Made by a program: the position numbers and the translations under genes
Shown here: positions 17,242 through 25,453 of the stretch, in pieces
Position numbering within the stretch: position 1 is the first letter of the stretch
Layout of the letters: every line of letters begins with the position of its first letter
NCBI GenBank assembly: GCA_009991425.1
Contig: JAACWH010000047.1
Location: forward strand, 1-38,433
Length of the DNA stretch: 38,433 nucleotides
Direction: 5' to 3'
DNA from: Leptospira sp.
Lineage (GTDB): Bacteria > Spirochaetota > Leptospiria > Leptospirales > Leptospiraceae
The notes under the pieces: model-generated
The model's database searches: none
Seen by the model: the letters and a program-made list of their open reading frames with translations, nothing else
What the model was told of the DNA's origin: nothing

Positions 17242-18309
17242 ATGACATCTATTCTTCGATTATTCCTTAAATTATTTCTTAGTTTTCCTGATTCTTGGAA
17301 AATCAAACTCACTGGTGGCCAAGCTATACAAATAAATGGCAATACCTTGCACCCAGATTTTCAATTAATAGCTTGGGTAAACCGATTCATTCCGAATTTT
17401 AATACCTACAAACCAGCCAAGGCAAGAAAAGTTTTTGATAATTCAGTTAAAATAATATCCAATAAACCAATATTTCTTCCAAAAATAGAAACGACTGTTA
17501 TTGGGGGAATGAATGATTCTATAAAAATTCGGATCTACAATTCAGATCCAACAAGAGATGGTCATCCTATTCTTGTCTACTTTCATGGTGGCGGTCATGT
17601 TGTTGGAAATATTAATACCCATGATAATCTATGTAGATATCTATCTTACTTTACTCCTTGTTTGGTTTTTTCAGTTGATTATAGATTGGCTCCGGAACAT
17701 CCCTTCCCTGGCCCATTGAACGATACGGTGAGGGCTTACCAGTGGATCAAAGCTAATGCAATTCGTCTCGGAGGTAACCCGGACAAGATCGCAATCGCAG
17801 GTGATAGCGCTGGTGGAAATCTAGCTTTAGCAACTGCTATTCGATTAAAAGAAACGAATCAAGCTGCACCTAATTTCATAGGGATGCTTTATCCAATGGT
17901 GGATGTCTCCAAGGAACATGCTTCTTACAATACTTTTCAAGATGGCTTTTTACTTTCTAGATCTCAGATGCGTTGGTTCATAAACCACCATACACCCAAT
18001 ACTAAAGATAGAATTAATCCCGAAGCAAGTCCTTTACTTTATTCTAATTTTAAGAATTTTCCAAATTGCTACATCTCGACTGCTGGGTTTGATCCACTTT
18101 CTGATGAAGGCAAAGAATTAGCTGATCTGCTTCGTAAAGATAAAGTACAGGTTGTGCACACCGATTTTCCGAATTTAGTTCATGGTTATGCTAGTTTTGC
18201 GGATATTGTACCCGCTGCCTGGGATGCAATACAAGATTTTATTAAATATTTGAAGACTGAATGGTCTGGTCACTTAAAGACTGAGTCTCCAGAACACGAT
18301 AATGAATAG
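17242..18309 (+). CDS. Alpha/beta hydrolase, HSL (family IV) esterase
   Basis: A 355-residue esterase/lipase of the hormone-sensitive-lipase group. The oxyanion-hole motif HGGGHVVGN is at about residue 115, the nucleophile elbow GDSAGGNLA puts the catalytic serine at S189, and the acid and base are in FDPLSDEG (Asp) and LVHGYASF (His). VDYRLAPEHPFPGPLND between them is also typical. The family hydrolyses short- to medium-chain esters; the natural substrate is unknown. Residues 1-20 are hydrophobic with few charges (LFLKLFLSFPDSWKIKL), so membrane association is possible but no clear cleavage site is seen. It begins three bases after the nuclease stop and 11 bases before the next gene, so it is in the same transcript. 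Confidence 0.88.
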   Translation: MTSILRLFLKLFLSFPDSWKIKLTGGQAIQINGNTLHPDFQLIAWVNRFIPNFNTYKPAKARKVFDNSVKIISNKPIFLPKIETTVIGGMNDSIKIRIYNSDPTRDGHPILVYFHGGGHVVGNINTHDNLCRYLSYFTPCLVFSVDYRLAPEHPFPGPLNDTVRAYQWIKANAIRLGGNPDKIAIAGDSAGGNLALATAIRLKETNQAAPNFIGMLYPMVDVSKEHASYNTFQDGFLLSRSQMRWFINHHTPNTKDRINPEASPLLYSNFKNFPNCYISTAGFDPLSDEGKELADLLRKDKVQVVHTDFPNLVHGYASFADIVPAAWDAIQDFIKYLKTEWSGHLKTESPEHDNE

Positions 18310-18320
18310 TAGGGACAATT

Positions 18321-19127
18321 ATGAAGAACCAAGCCAAGATCATTTTTTCTATTTTTTTAGTTTTAGCCACAATCGAAACAACATTTGCGGAGCGTGCCAA
18401 AAGTTTTACATTTAAAGAACGTGAAACTATGAAGCAAATTGAAGCTCAGCGTAAGGCAGGATTTTCGGATGTAGAAATTGATACCTTGCATGAATCAATT
18501 TCTAAAAACATAGGCGAAATAAAAAAACTAAATGAGCTTGGAGTAGACAAACAAGCTTCAGTCTATTTAACCGATATACCTGCTACTAATTCAAATATTT
18601 TTAAATTGGATAAAGAAAATAAAACATACTTAGAATTTCCTCTTCCTCAGGGTCAATCATATGTAGACTGGCCAAAAGTTTACTTATATGATGGCTATGC
18701 CTATTTGTATCCTACAGAAGATTTCCAAAATATTTCCAAAATAATACTTATGTTTCGCAGAGTGAATGCAGATGGTGATGTTTATGTAAAAGAAATGAGA
18801 CGACTCATTAATCCAACACCCAAGTCGATAGCATTTAAAGATGATAACACGGCTGAAACAGATTCCAATTCGGATATTATTTTAGAATACTACCAAGCAA
18901 ATACTTCAAATGTTATTTGGCCCAATGAACCGATTCAAACTTTGGAAGCAGATGTAACCATGGAATTGAATAAGGAAGATTCACCTCTTCCCTATGAGAA
19001 ACAAAAAATGATCATGCTTCAATACAAGAAAATCCTTAGAAATATTGATAAGTCAGTTGCTAGAAAATTAAGAGGACTGCAGTTAGATCAAAGAAGAATG
19101 GTGACAAAAATGCTAGAGTTTAGATAA
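18321..19127 (+). CDS. Exported protein of unknown function
   Basis: A 268-residue protein with a clear Sec signal peptide: KNQAK, hydrophobic core IIFSIFLVLATIE, and TFA as the probable cleavage site before ERAKSF. No lipobox cysteine. The mature part starts with a charged helical region (about 25-75), then a mixed segment with YLDKENKTYLEFPLPQG-like strands and many aromatic residues (YVDWPKVYLYDGYAYLYP), and ends with a basic helical tail (KILRNIDKSVARKLRGLQ). I do not recognise the family. Position between an esterase and a phospholipase-C-like exported protein, with 9-11-base gaps, suggests that it acts with them in the cell envelope; that is inference. A GGGAC sequence lies about 8 bases before the ATG. 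Confidence 0.7.
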   Translation: MKNQAKIIFSIFLVLATIETTFAERAKSFTFKERETMKQIEAQRKAGFSDVEIDTLHESISKNIGEIKKLNELGVDKQASVYLTDIPATNSNIFKLDKENKTYLEFPLPQGQSYVDWPKVYLYDGYAYLYPTEDFQNISKIILMFRRVNADGDVYVKEMRRLINPTPKSIAFKDDNTAETDSNSDIILEYYQANTSNVIWPNEPIQTLEADVTMELNKEDSPLPYEKQKMIMLQYKKILRNIDKSVARKLRGLQLDQRRMVTKMLEFR

Positions 19128-19136
19128 ACTCATTTA

Positions 19137-20474
19137 ATGAAGCAAAAAGTTGCCCTCTCTTTAATAGTATTTCTTACATTCCAAACTATACTTTATGCCT
19201 GGGGAGAACATTCCCTTGGTACCTATCCCTCTCTAAGAGCAGATCAAAATCTACTCAATGAAAAAAAAGTAAAAATCGAATCCTTAGAAGCTTTTCTTAT
19301 AGCTGAAGAGGACTCTCTAGCTGCATTCTTAGAAGATAAGGACAAAACGTACTCTACCCAATTCGCATCCTATCCATTGTTACCAAATGAACTAAAATTC
19401 AAGAAAGGATTTGGTAAAGCTGAACTCAAAACTAAGTTCTTGATGGCATTGAGAATCAATCCAAATTTTAAAACATTATCTTATGTTCAGACACTTCCAA
19501 ATGAAAAATATCCTAATTGCAAGAAGTTGCTTCCTCAGAAAATAACAGTCTTCAAAGATAATTCTTTTTGGGATGGTGTAAATTTCTGTTCTCTAAGCAA
19601 CGGACAAATGGTACACCCTATCGATGTAATTGCAACTGCTTCTGACGAACCAGACTATGGTATTGATATTGGTCTTTTTGAGGATAATGGATCAGAATAT
19701 GGAAAAATCTATGGATTTGGTCAGCAATCTTATGGAAACCCTGCATTAGAATTCTCAAGCCAAACTCCCTTTCATATTGGTTATTATTATGAAAATTTTG
19801 TAATGTTTGGACTTGCTGGTTATCTCAAGAAAAATTATCCACATTTTAGAGCTCAACAATTTCTTGACTTATCTAAATTTGCTTTTTCGAAAGGGCATGA
19901 TTACTGGGGATATCGATTCTTAGGTTGGGGTTTACATTATGTTCAAGATCTCACCCAACCTTACCATTCAACAGTTTCTCCAAATGCATCTACACTAGGA
20001 TTGATGTGGGTGAATCTGAAATCGGGACTTGGATTTGAGACTAGTATGAATCAAACCATAACCCTCCTATCTAATCGACATTTAGTGATAGAAGATATCC
20101 AAAGACATTCCTTAGTTGATATTAATTTGAATAAAGAGACCTCTCATCCATTCATTCTTGCTTTTAAAAATGTAAGAAATGACACCACTTATCCAAAGTT
20201 TGATTCAAGCTATGTAGTTTCTGTAGTTGCTAAAGAATCTAATTCCAAGGCTAAAATTTTAGACCAAGCAATAGTTGATTCTATTCCTGAAAAATTTGTA
20301 GATGACCCCAATTACTCTTATGACAGTCACAATGGGAATGAAAATATTTATACATACCTTTTAAGAGAAGACCCAAAGTCTTTTGATCAATTGAGTCCCT
20401 CTTTAATTGATCTTTTCCAATCCTTTGGATCTCATACACGTAATTTTGTAAAAGCTGGTATGGTTAAAAATTAA
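19137..20474 (+). CDS. Exported phospholipase C / S1-P1 nuclease-like protein
   Basis: The signal peptide (residues 1-21) ends TILYA and the mature protein would begin WGEHS. In zinc-dependent phospholipase C and S1/P1 nucleases the N-terminal Trp of the mature protein is itself a zinc ligand, and an early His follows; both are present. A second hallmark is at about 251-282: GHDYWGYRFLGWGLHYVQDL followed by TQPYHS, the His-x3-Asp and downstream His pattern of the zinc site. The rest (445 residues in total) is longer than bacterial PLCs (about 245 mature residues), with insertions. Predicted to be a periplasmic or secreted phosphoesterase acting on phospholipids or nucleic acids; the substrate cannot be told. 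Last gene of the esterase run; the next gene is 70 bases away. Confidence 0.75.
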   Translation: MKQKVALSLIVFLTFQTILYAWGEHSLGTYPSLRADQNLLNEKKVKIESLEAFLIAEEDSLAAFLEDKDKTYSTQFASYPLLPNELKFKKGFGKAELKTKFLMALRINPNFKTLSYVQTLPNEKYPNCKKLLPQKITVFKDNSFWDGVNFCSLSNGQMVHPIDVIATASDEPDYGIDIGLFEDNGSEYGKIYGFGQQSYGNPALEFSSQTPFHIGYYYENFVMFGLAGYLKKNYPHFRAQQFLDLSKFAFSKGHDYWGYRFLGWGLHYVQDLTQPYHSTVSPNASTLGLMWVNLKSGLGFETSMNQTITLLSNRHLVIEDIQRHSLVDINLNKETSHPFILAFKNVRNDTTYPKFDSSYVVSVVAKESNSKAKILDQAIVDSIPEKFVDDPNYSYDSHNGNENIYTYLLREDPKSFDQLSPSLIDLFQSFGSHTRNFVKAGMVKN

Positions 20475-20544
20475 GAAATAAATTATTAAATTTGTAACTT
20501 TTTCCATTCATCATTCGAATCTAGATGGAAGATCAGAGGTTGTT

Positions 20545-20991
20545 ATGAATTGGAATAGAATCTTAATTTTAACCCTAGCAGTAATTTTCTCCGGAAGTTT
20601 ACTATCAAAGGATATAAATAAATCCTTCTTTGGTAATGTAGCAATCGAAGGCTATGATCCGGTTGCTTATTTCACAGAAGGAACACCTGTGAAAGGCAAT
20701 TCAGATTTCGAATATTTCTTTGATGATGCAAAATGGAGATTTTCATCTGCTCAAAATAAGAAATTATTTATAGATAATCCAAAGAAATATATTCCTCAAT
20801 ATGGTGGGTATTGTGCATTTGCTATGAATCTAGGTGAAAAATACAAAATTTCTCCCGAGTATTGGTCAATCCATAATGGAAAACTGTATTTGAACTACAA
20901 TTCTGATGTTCAAGAAAAATGGTTAAAGGAAAAAGAAAGTATGATTGAAAATGCTGATAAAAATTGGAAAAGCCTGGAGCAAAAAAATTGA
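20545..20991 (+). CDS. YHS-domain exported protein
   Basis: A 148-residue protein with an N-terminal signal peptide (residues 1-21, WNRILILTLAVIFSGSLLS). The body is a YHS domain: IEGYDPVAYFTEG (about 32-44), KGNSDFEYFFDDAKWRFSS, FIDNPKKYIPQYGGYCAFAM and YWSIHNGKLYLNYN. YHS domains are small metal-binding modules, and the cysteine in GGYCAF is the conserved one. Other exported YHS proteins of this type are of unknown role; a link to metal or redox homeostasis in the periplasm is possible. GAGG lies 8 bases upstream of the ATG. The stop TGA (20989-20991) overlaps the TTG start of the DoxX-like gene. Confidence 0.85.
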   Translation: MNWNRILILTLAVIFSGSLLSKDINKSFFGNVAIEGYDPVAYFTEGTPVKGNSDFEYFFDDAKWRFSSAQNKKLFIDNPKKYIPQYGGYCAFAMNLGEKYKISPEYWSIHNGKLYLNYNSDVQEKWLKEKESMIENADKNWKSLEQKN

Positions 20992-21371
20992 AAATCAATT
21001 TAGAGTTAATAATTAAAATTATCGTAGCCTTTATTATGGCTCAGACCTTATTTTTTAAATTTACAGGTGCTGAGGAATCAATTTATATTTTTGCAACACT
21101 AGGCGTTGAGCCCTGGGGAAGATATTTAACAGGAATTAGTGAGCTGATTGCTATTATCCTATTATTCTATCCTAAGACCGTTTTCTATGGAGCAGCATTG
21201 AGTTTTGGAATCATGTTTGGAGCAATCATGAGCCATCTACTTTTTCTAGGAATCAATGTCCAAAATGATGATGGCTTACTATTTGGTTTAGCGCTTACAG
21301 CTTTAATTGGAAGCAGTTATATACTTTACAACAATAGGAAGAAGGGTCCCTCCTTCCTACCTTTTAATTAA
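20988..21371 (+). CDS. DoxX-like small membrane protein
   Basis: A 127-residue protein with four hydrophobic segments (about 5-22, 44-60, 66-86 and 95-113) and the feature GVEPWGRYLTGISELIA typical of DoxX-family membrane proteins. The family is broad and its function unclear; members are often linked to redox or stress genes. The TTG at 20988 is chosen as start because GGAG (20976-20979) sits 8 bases upstream and the stop of the YHS gene overlaps it as TTGA; the TTG at 20964 has no such site. Tight coupling suggests that the YHS protein and the DoxX protein are made together and may work together at the membrane. Confidence 0.78.
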   Translation: MKINLELIIKIIVAFIMAQTLFFKFTGAEESIYIFATLGVEPWGRYLTGISELIAIILLFYPKTVFYGAALSFGIMFGAIMSHLLFLGINVQNDDGLLFGLALTALIGSSYILYNNRKKGPSFLPFN

Positions 21372-21566
21372 ATACTGGGAAATAGTCTTCTCCTCAGTTA
21401 CATATTTCTTCTTTAGATAAGAAATTGCATTGTTGATGAAACGAGGAATTGATTTGCCAGCATCTAATAAATCAAGCTTAATTACAGTTAGCTCATCAAT
21501 TGTATTCAAAGCCAAAATTCTTTGGCTTTGGTGTGTTTCAAATTCATCATCTAGATCAAAATTCAT
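21357..21566 (-). CDS. Small hypothetical protein
   Basis: A 69-residue open frame starting ATG at 21566, with balanced acidic and basic residues (MNFDLDDEFETHQSQRIL, then KSIPRFINNAISYLKKKY). No signal peptide or membrane segment and no recognised family. Codon use is compatible with the neighbours, and it fills a gap that otherwise holds no gene. Its 3' end overlaps the convergent DoxX-like gene by 15 bases. No convincing Shine-Dalgarno sequence is present, so it may not be translated. It lies 21 bases downstream of the transporter gene and could be read from the same transcript. Confidence 0.45.
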   Translation of the reverse strand: MNFDLDDEFETHQSQRILALNTIDELTVIKLDLLDAGKSIPRFINNAISYLKKKYVTEEKTISQYLIKR

Positions 21567-21587
21567 AATATACGTTAAGCAAGCTTA

Positions 21588-22925
21588 TTAATCTACATGA
21601 TTATTTGCTTGCTCAATTCCTCTCTTCTCATCTACGAAAAAGTTCACTACAAGTGATAAGAAATAAAATAGTGCCACAACTAAGAAGGAATTTCTTAGAG
21701 TGAATATTGTCTGTAATCCACCCAAAGCAAGCAAGCCTACAGCAGCGGCAACCTTACCTGACAATCCCCATAATCCATAGAATTCACCCGTTTTAGTTGC
21801 AGGAGAGAATAAACCAACAATGGCGCGACTTGCAGATTGTGTTGATCCAATCCCTAGTCCAGCTAGAATAGCTATTACTATAAAAATCCACTGTGGAGTC
21901 CAATTCATTCCCAGATTATCAATCACAAAAACTGAAAGGTCTTTTACAAAATAAATTAGTGTGCAAGTAAAGATCCAAAGATACAATGTTAGGTTAAATG
22001 TTTTCTTCGCACCATAAGAATCTTGAATGACTCCGAAAGCGAAGGCTCCCAATGCTGCCGAGATCTGAAGAAAAATAAACATAAAAGCAACTTGTGAAGG
22101 ACTGAGTCCTATCTCTTGTTCTCCATAAATAAATGCGAATCCTATTACAATTCCATGAGATGCCATTGCAAAAAATAAAGAAAATAAATAGATCATTAAA
22201 TCTTTAAATTTGGAGGCATCTTTCAAAGTTCGTATCACAACAAAAGTTGCATGCTTAATGTAAGTCACACCTTGTGGAAGAACAGATTTCACTTGAGGTT
22301 CTTTTAAGAAAATAAAAGTCGGAATAGCTGCTATAAAGAAAAAGATTGCGGTATAAGGACCAACCCACTTCAAATTTTCGTAGTTAGTTATTTCGATATT
22401 TCCTAGAGTTTGAACTAAAGCAACGGAACCCAAACCTCCAAAATATCCAATTCCCCAAGCATAGCCAGAGATTTTCCCAAGATCATTCTTATCACCTAAA
22501 AATGGTAAGAAGGAAGAAACAATATTCTCAGTAGATGTGAAACTAAAGAAAGATAAAATAATCAGAATCATGGCAAGTGCAACCATACCAGGCTCTACAA
22601 AATACAATAAGGCGGTAGGAACAATACACATTAGAGAAGTTAGAATTAAGGCTTTTTTCTTTGTTGGTGAAAAATCTGTAATAGCTCCAATAATCGGAGC
22701 CGAAAGTACTACAAGAAGATAACCAACTGCCTGAGCAATAGACCAAAGTAAATTTCCCATTGAATATGGATTATCAGTGCCTGGGTCAGATGGAACGATT
22801 AACTTGGTAAAAATATTACAATATATAACTGTAACAATTACTGTTGTGTATGATGAATTGGCGAAATCAAACATACACCATCCAAATATTTGTTTTCGCT
22901 TTGCAGCTTTTTCAAGTTGAGACAT
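21588..22925 (-). CDS. MFS transporter, Atg22/UMF1 type
   Basis: A 445-residue integral membrane protein with about 12 hydrophobic segments. The N-terminus GWCMFDFANSSYTTVIVTVI is the diagnostic start of the UMF1/Atg22-like branch of the major facilitator superfamily, followed by APIIGAITDFSPTKKKALIL, the loop 2-3 motif. Later GLGIGSTQSASRAIVGLFSP and TGEFYGLWGLSGK are also typical. In yeast Atg22 exports amino acids from the vacuole; the bacterial substrate is unknown. The protein should sit in the inner membrane. A perfect -35 hexamer TTGACA lies at 22989-22984 on the minus strand, but no good -10 follows at normal spacing. It is divergent from the BFD gene. Confidence 0.88.
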   Translation of the reverse strand: MSQLEKAAKRKQIFGWCMFDFANSSYTTVIVTVIYCNIFTKLIVPSDPGTDNPYSMGNLLWSIAQAVGYLLVVLSAPIIGAITDFSPTKKKALILTSLMCIVPTALLYFVEPGMVALAMILIILSFFSFTSTENIVSSFLPFLGDKNDLGKISGYAWGIGYFGGLGSVALVQTLGNIEITNYENLKWVGPYTAIFFFIAAIPTFIFLKEPQVKSVLPQGVTYIKHATFVVIRTLKDASKFKDLMIYLFSLFFAMASHGIVIGFAFIYGEQEIGLSPSQVAFMFIFLQISAALGAFAFGVIQDSYGAKKTFNLTLYLWIFTCTLIYFVKDLSVFVIDNLGMNWTPQWIFIVIAILAGLGIGSTQSASRAIVGLFSPATKTGEFYGLWGLSGKVAAAVGLLALGGLQTIFTLRNSFLVVALFYFLSLVVNFFVDEKRGIEQANNHVD

Positions 22926-22989
22926 AAGTTAATTTGTTCCTAATTAAATTTGTATTCTAGAAGTATCATAATAAGATCGAAAATGTCAA

Positions 22990-23019
22990 TTGATTCTCAT
23001 AAAAAATGATAGCTAGAAT
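22990..23019 (+). promoter_or_regulatory. Likely sigma-70-type promoter of the BFD operon
   Basis: TTGATT (22990-22995) and TAGAAT (23014-23019) are separated by 18 bases and lie about 30 bases before the TTG start of the BFD gene. The -35 element shares the palindrome TCAATTGA (22986-22993) with the TTGACA on the opposite strand, so a divergent control region is plausible. Confidence 0.45.
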
Positions 23020-23047
23020 AGACATACCCCTTATTTTTTACTAGAGA

Positions 23048-23269
23048 TTGAATTTGGAAGAAATTGACCTATATTCTCTAATGCGACCTAGAAAGGTCTG
23101 TGTATGTAAGCAAGTCAGTGAATCAGAAATCATTGCTTCTATTCAGAAAGGCGCTTCCTCAGTTGAGGAAATCTCCCAATTAACACTAGCATCTACAGGA
23201 TGCGGAACCTGTCGCAGATCGATTCAAAATATACTCGATCGTGAACTTAAAGTAGGCAAAATAAATTAA
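23048..23269 (+). CDS. BFD-type [2Fe-2S] ferredoxin-like protein
   Basis: A 73-residue protein matching the bacterioferritin-associated ferredoxin (BFD) fold. VCVCKQVSESEIIASIQKG gives the first two cysteines (CxC) and STGCGTCRRSIQNIL the second two (CxxC), the four ligands of a [2Fe-2S] cluster. In other bacteria BFD helps release iron from bacterioferritin, and related domains serve as redox modules. Here no bacterioferritin gene is adjacent. The TTG at 23048 is used as start, with an alternative ATG at 23081; neither has a strong ribosome binding site. The stop overlaps the next start as TAATG. The upstream region contains a short TCAT-A5-ATGA repeat that is too poor to call a Fur box. Confidence 0.85.
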   Translation: MNLEEIDLYSLMRPRKVCVCKQVSESEIIASIQKGASSVEEISQLTLASTGCGTCRRSIQNILDRELKVGKIN

Positions 23270-23919
23270 TGAAACAAACCTTATCAATCAATATGGCTAT
23301 GAGTATCGATGGAAAAGTCGCAAGACCCGATGGTCGATGGTATGGCCTTACTTCTGAGGCTGATAAAAGGCAAATGGATAATTATAGATCCAAATCGGAT
23401 GCCATTATAATTGGTAAAAATTCCATTATAAATGACAATCCTAGAATTAAATTAAAATTTGTTGAGAATGCAATTAACCCTAGACCTATAATTTTAATTA
23501 GGAGGGGAACTCTTACTCCTGATAAGAAAATTTTTGAAGAATCAGATCACATTCCCTTAGTTATATGCTGTAAGGCGAATAAAAAAGAAATTGAGGAAAA
23601 TCTCAAGAATAGAGTTGAGATACATGCTCTAGATAGTGATGATATTGATCCAAAAAAAGTATTAGGGATTCTTTCAAGACTTGGTTATGAAAGAATTTTA
23701 TTGGAAGGTGGACCCAAGCTAAATTATGCATTCTTAAAACAAGGTCTAGTAAATAGAATCCATATTACTCTAGTTCCTTTTTTAATTGGCATGAAGACAC
23801 TTCCTGCGATTGCTGATGGAGATACTGATTTACCTGATTTTGATAAAAAGAAATGGAAATTAGTTTCTTCCATCCAAGAGGAAAGTGAAGTTTTTTTGAC
23901 TTATGAAAATATCGAATAA
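23269..23919 (+). CDS. RibD C-terminal-domain (dihydrofolate-reductase-like) protein
   Basis: A 216-residue stand-alone RibD_C domain. It has SINMAMSIDGKVARPDGR at the start, DAIIIGKNSIINDNPRI, the nucleotide-binding LLEGGPKLNYAFLKQGLVN at about 144-162, and RIHITLVPFLIG. This domain in RibD uses NADPH to reduce the ribosylamino-pyrimidine intermediate of riboflavin synthesis. The deaminase half of RibD is absent, so it may be a separate reductase of flavin or pterin type or serve another pathway. It is translationally coupled to BFD (TAATG) and overlaps the glycosyltransferase gene by 17 bases. Substrate specificity cannot be told from sequence. Confidence 0.85.
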   Translation: MKQTLSINMAMSIDGKVARPDGRWYGLTSEADKRQMDNYRSKSDAIIIGKNSIINDNPRIKLKFVENAINPRPIILIRRGTLTPDKKIFEESDHIPLVICCKANKKEIEENLKNRVEIHALDSDDIDPKKVLGILSRLGYERILLEGGPKLNYAFLKQGLVNRIHITLVPFLIGMKTLPAIADGDTDLPDFDKKKWKLVSSIQEESEVFLTYENIE

Positions 23920-24502
23920 AAATATTCTCTTTTTATTCATTTGCTTAGCGCCTGTATTTTCTATGTCGATTCTATTTCTTGAATTTATTGAGGGTAGATA
24001 TTTCTTATTTAAAGAAAATTCAATTAAATTTTTGAATGATAATTCTTACTCAATCGAGTTAACCCAAGACTGGGTTTCTATAGATGAACTTCCAAAAGGG
24101 GCAGTGCAAACTTTAGTATCCATCGAAGATTCAAGATTTTACAATCATAATGGGTTCTCTTTGTTTGATATTCATTCAGCCTTAGCTCAGAATTTTTTTC
24201 TTGGTAAAAAACTACGTGGAGCTAGTACAATAACTCAACAACTTTCGCGAACACTATTCTTGAATCGAGAAAAAACAATCAAAAGGAAACTACAAGAAAT
24301 TCGAATTTCAGTAGCTCTAGAAAAATCATTAACTAAAAAAGAAATCTTAGAATACTATCTTAACACCGTGTATTGGGGGAAGGGATTTAATGGAATTTAT
24401 TTCGCTTCTAGATACCACTATAGAAAACCACCAAACGAATTAAGCTTAGTAGAGTTTGAAGATTTAGTACAAAAACTAAAGAGACCAGACAGAAGTCCAT
24501 AA
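23903..24502 (+). CDS. Monofunctional peptidoglycan glycosyltransferase (GT51)
   Basis: A 199-residue protein with one N-terminal membrane segment (about residues 8-28) and a GT51 domain. The catalytic glutamate is in VSIEDSRFYNHNGF. KLRGASTITQQLSRTLFLNR and KRKLQEIRISVALEKSLTKK hold the donor-binding residues, and EILEYYLNTVYWGKG plus GIYFASRYHYRKPPNELSLVE complete the fold. There is no transpeptidase domain, so it is of the monofunctional MtgA type, polymerising lipid II at the outer face of the inner membrane. The protein ends soon after the last conserved motif. It begins inside the end of the RibD-like gene and ends 12 bases from the convergent TonB-like gene. Confidence 0.9.
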   Translation: MKISNKNILFLFICLAPVFSMSILFLEFIEGRYFLFKENSIKFLNDNSYSIELTQDWVSIDELPKGAVQTLVSIEDSRFYNHNGFSLFDIHSALAQNFFLGKKLRGASTITQQLSRTLFLNREKTIKRKLQEIRISVALEKSLTKKEILEYYLNTVYWGKGFNGIYFASRYHYRKPPNELSLVEFEDLVQKLKRPDRSP

Positions 24503-24514
24503 TTTCTTTTTATA

Positions 24515-25453
24515 CTAACGATAAACACCTGGAAATACAAAATTTATTCCAAATATAAGACCTTTTGCTTTTACCTCTTCAGGAACTCTTCCAAAATTCT
24601 GACCACGTAAACTATCCAAACAAGCTCGATCGACTATAGTCTGTCCTTGAGAACTAACGAGATTTACATCGATAACTTTTCCATCGTCATTTAGAAGAAA
24701 TAGAACTTTAGTCATTCCAGGCTTAATACCTTCACGCACAACAGTTCCTGCCATATCTCTATAAGCAAAATTTCCTCCTCCAGGAGGTGCAAAAGAACCT
24801 TCTATCAATTTTAGCATATTTTTAAAATAGTGGTAGCCTGCTAATTGTTTAGTTGCTACTGACATTGCCTGATTTCCATCCCAACGAAAGAAAAAATCTT
24901 GTTTAAAGCGGTAGTTGAAAGGGATCTTCATCATCTGACTTGCATTACTTGGATTAGAAGAATTAGGATTTAGACTAGCGGTAGTTAATGGATCAGCTTT
25001 AAAAAATCCTACTTCGAAGATATCATCTTCCTTCTTTTGTTCCTCGGGATTCGTTTGATCAGGGTTACTTGCTTGGGATTTAGAACCAAAAATAAATTCT
25101 CTAAATGGGGATAGAGTATGAAATCCTTTTTGTTCAGTAATTCCACCTGAGCCAGCACTATCCTTATCAGAAAGAGCTTTGTATTCATCTTTCTTCTCAG
25201 GCTTTATGAACTGTTGTTCAACCAGGACTTCATAGATCTTCTCTTTTTCTTGAGGTAAATTCTGAACAGTCTCTTGTTCTGAACCGAGAACTTTCCAAAG
25301 TAGATTGCGTGTGATTAAATGACCAACAAGTAAAGAAACTATTAAAAATACAATAGCTGCAGAGACAAGTAGCCTCTTCTCCCCTTCTTCTGATTCTTGG
25401 TAATCAAAAGAGAGTAGGTTCTTTTTTAGGCTGGTCCAGTCCAAGATGCTCAT
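24515..25453 (-). CDS. TonB-family protein
   Basis: A 312-residue protein with one transmembrane segment near the N-terminus (about residues 29-51, [20 protein letters not shown]), a variable Gln/Lys/Ser-rich periplasmic linker (about 60-190), and a TonB C-terminal domain (about 240-312). The latter shows [20 protein letters not shown] followed by [20 protein letters not shown], the usual TonB fold signature. TonB-like proteins transmit proton-motive energy to outer membrane transporters; no ExbB/ExbD genes are in this window. Its start lies 50 bases inside the ruvB coding region. The convergent GT51 gene ends 12 bases away, without a visible terminator between. Confidence 0.85.
   Translation of the reverse strand: MSILDWTSLKKNLLSFDYQESEEGEKRLLVSAAIVFLIVSLLVGHLITRNLLWKVLGSEQETVQNLPQEKEKIYEVLVEQQFIKPEKKDEYKALSDKDSAGSGGITEQKGFHTLSPFREFIFGSKSQASNPDQTNPEEQKKEDDIFEVGFFKADPLTTASLNPNSSNPSNASQMMKIPFNYRFKQDFFFRWDGNQAMSVATKQLAGYHYFKNMLKLIEGSFAPPGGGNFAYRDMAGTVVREGIKPGMTKVLFLLNDDGKVIDVNLVSSQGQTIVDRACLDSLRGQNFGRVPEEVKAKGLIFGINFVFPGVYR

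Noticed and set aside
22995..23010. A Fur box upstream of the BFD gene
   Set aside because: Only a short TCAT-A5-ATGA repeat is present, far from the 19-base Fur consensus, so the iron link rests on the gene family alone.
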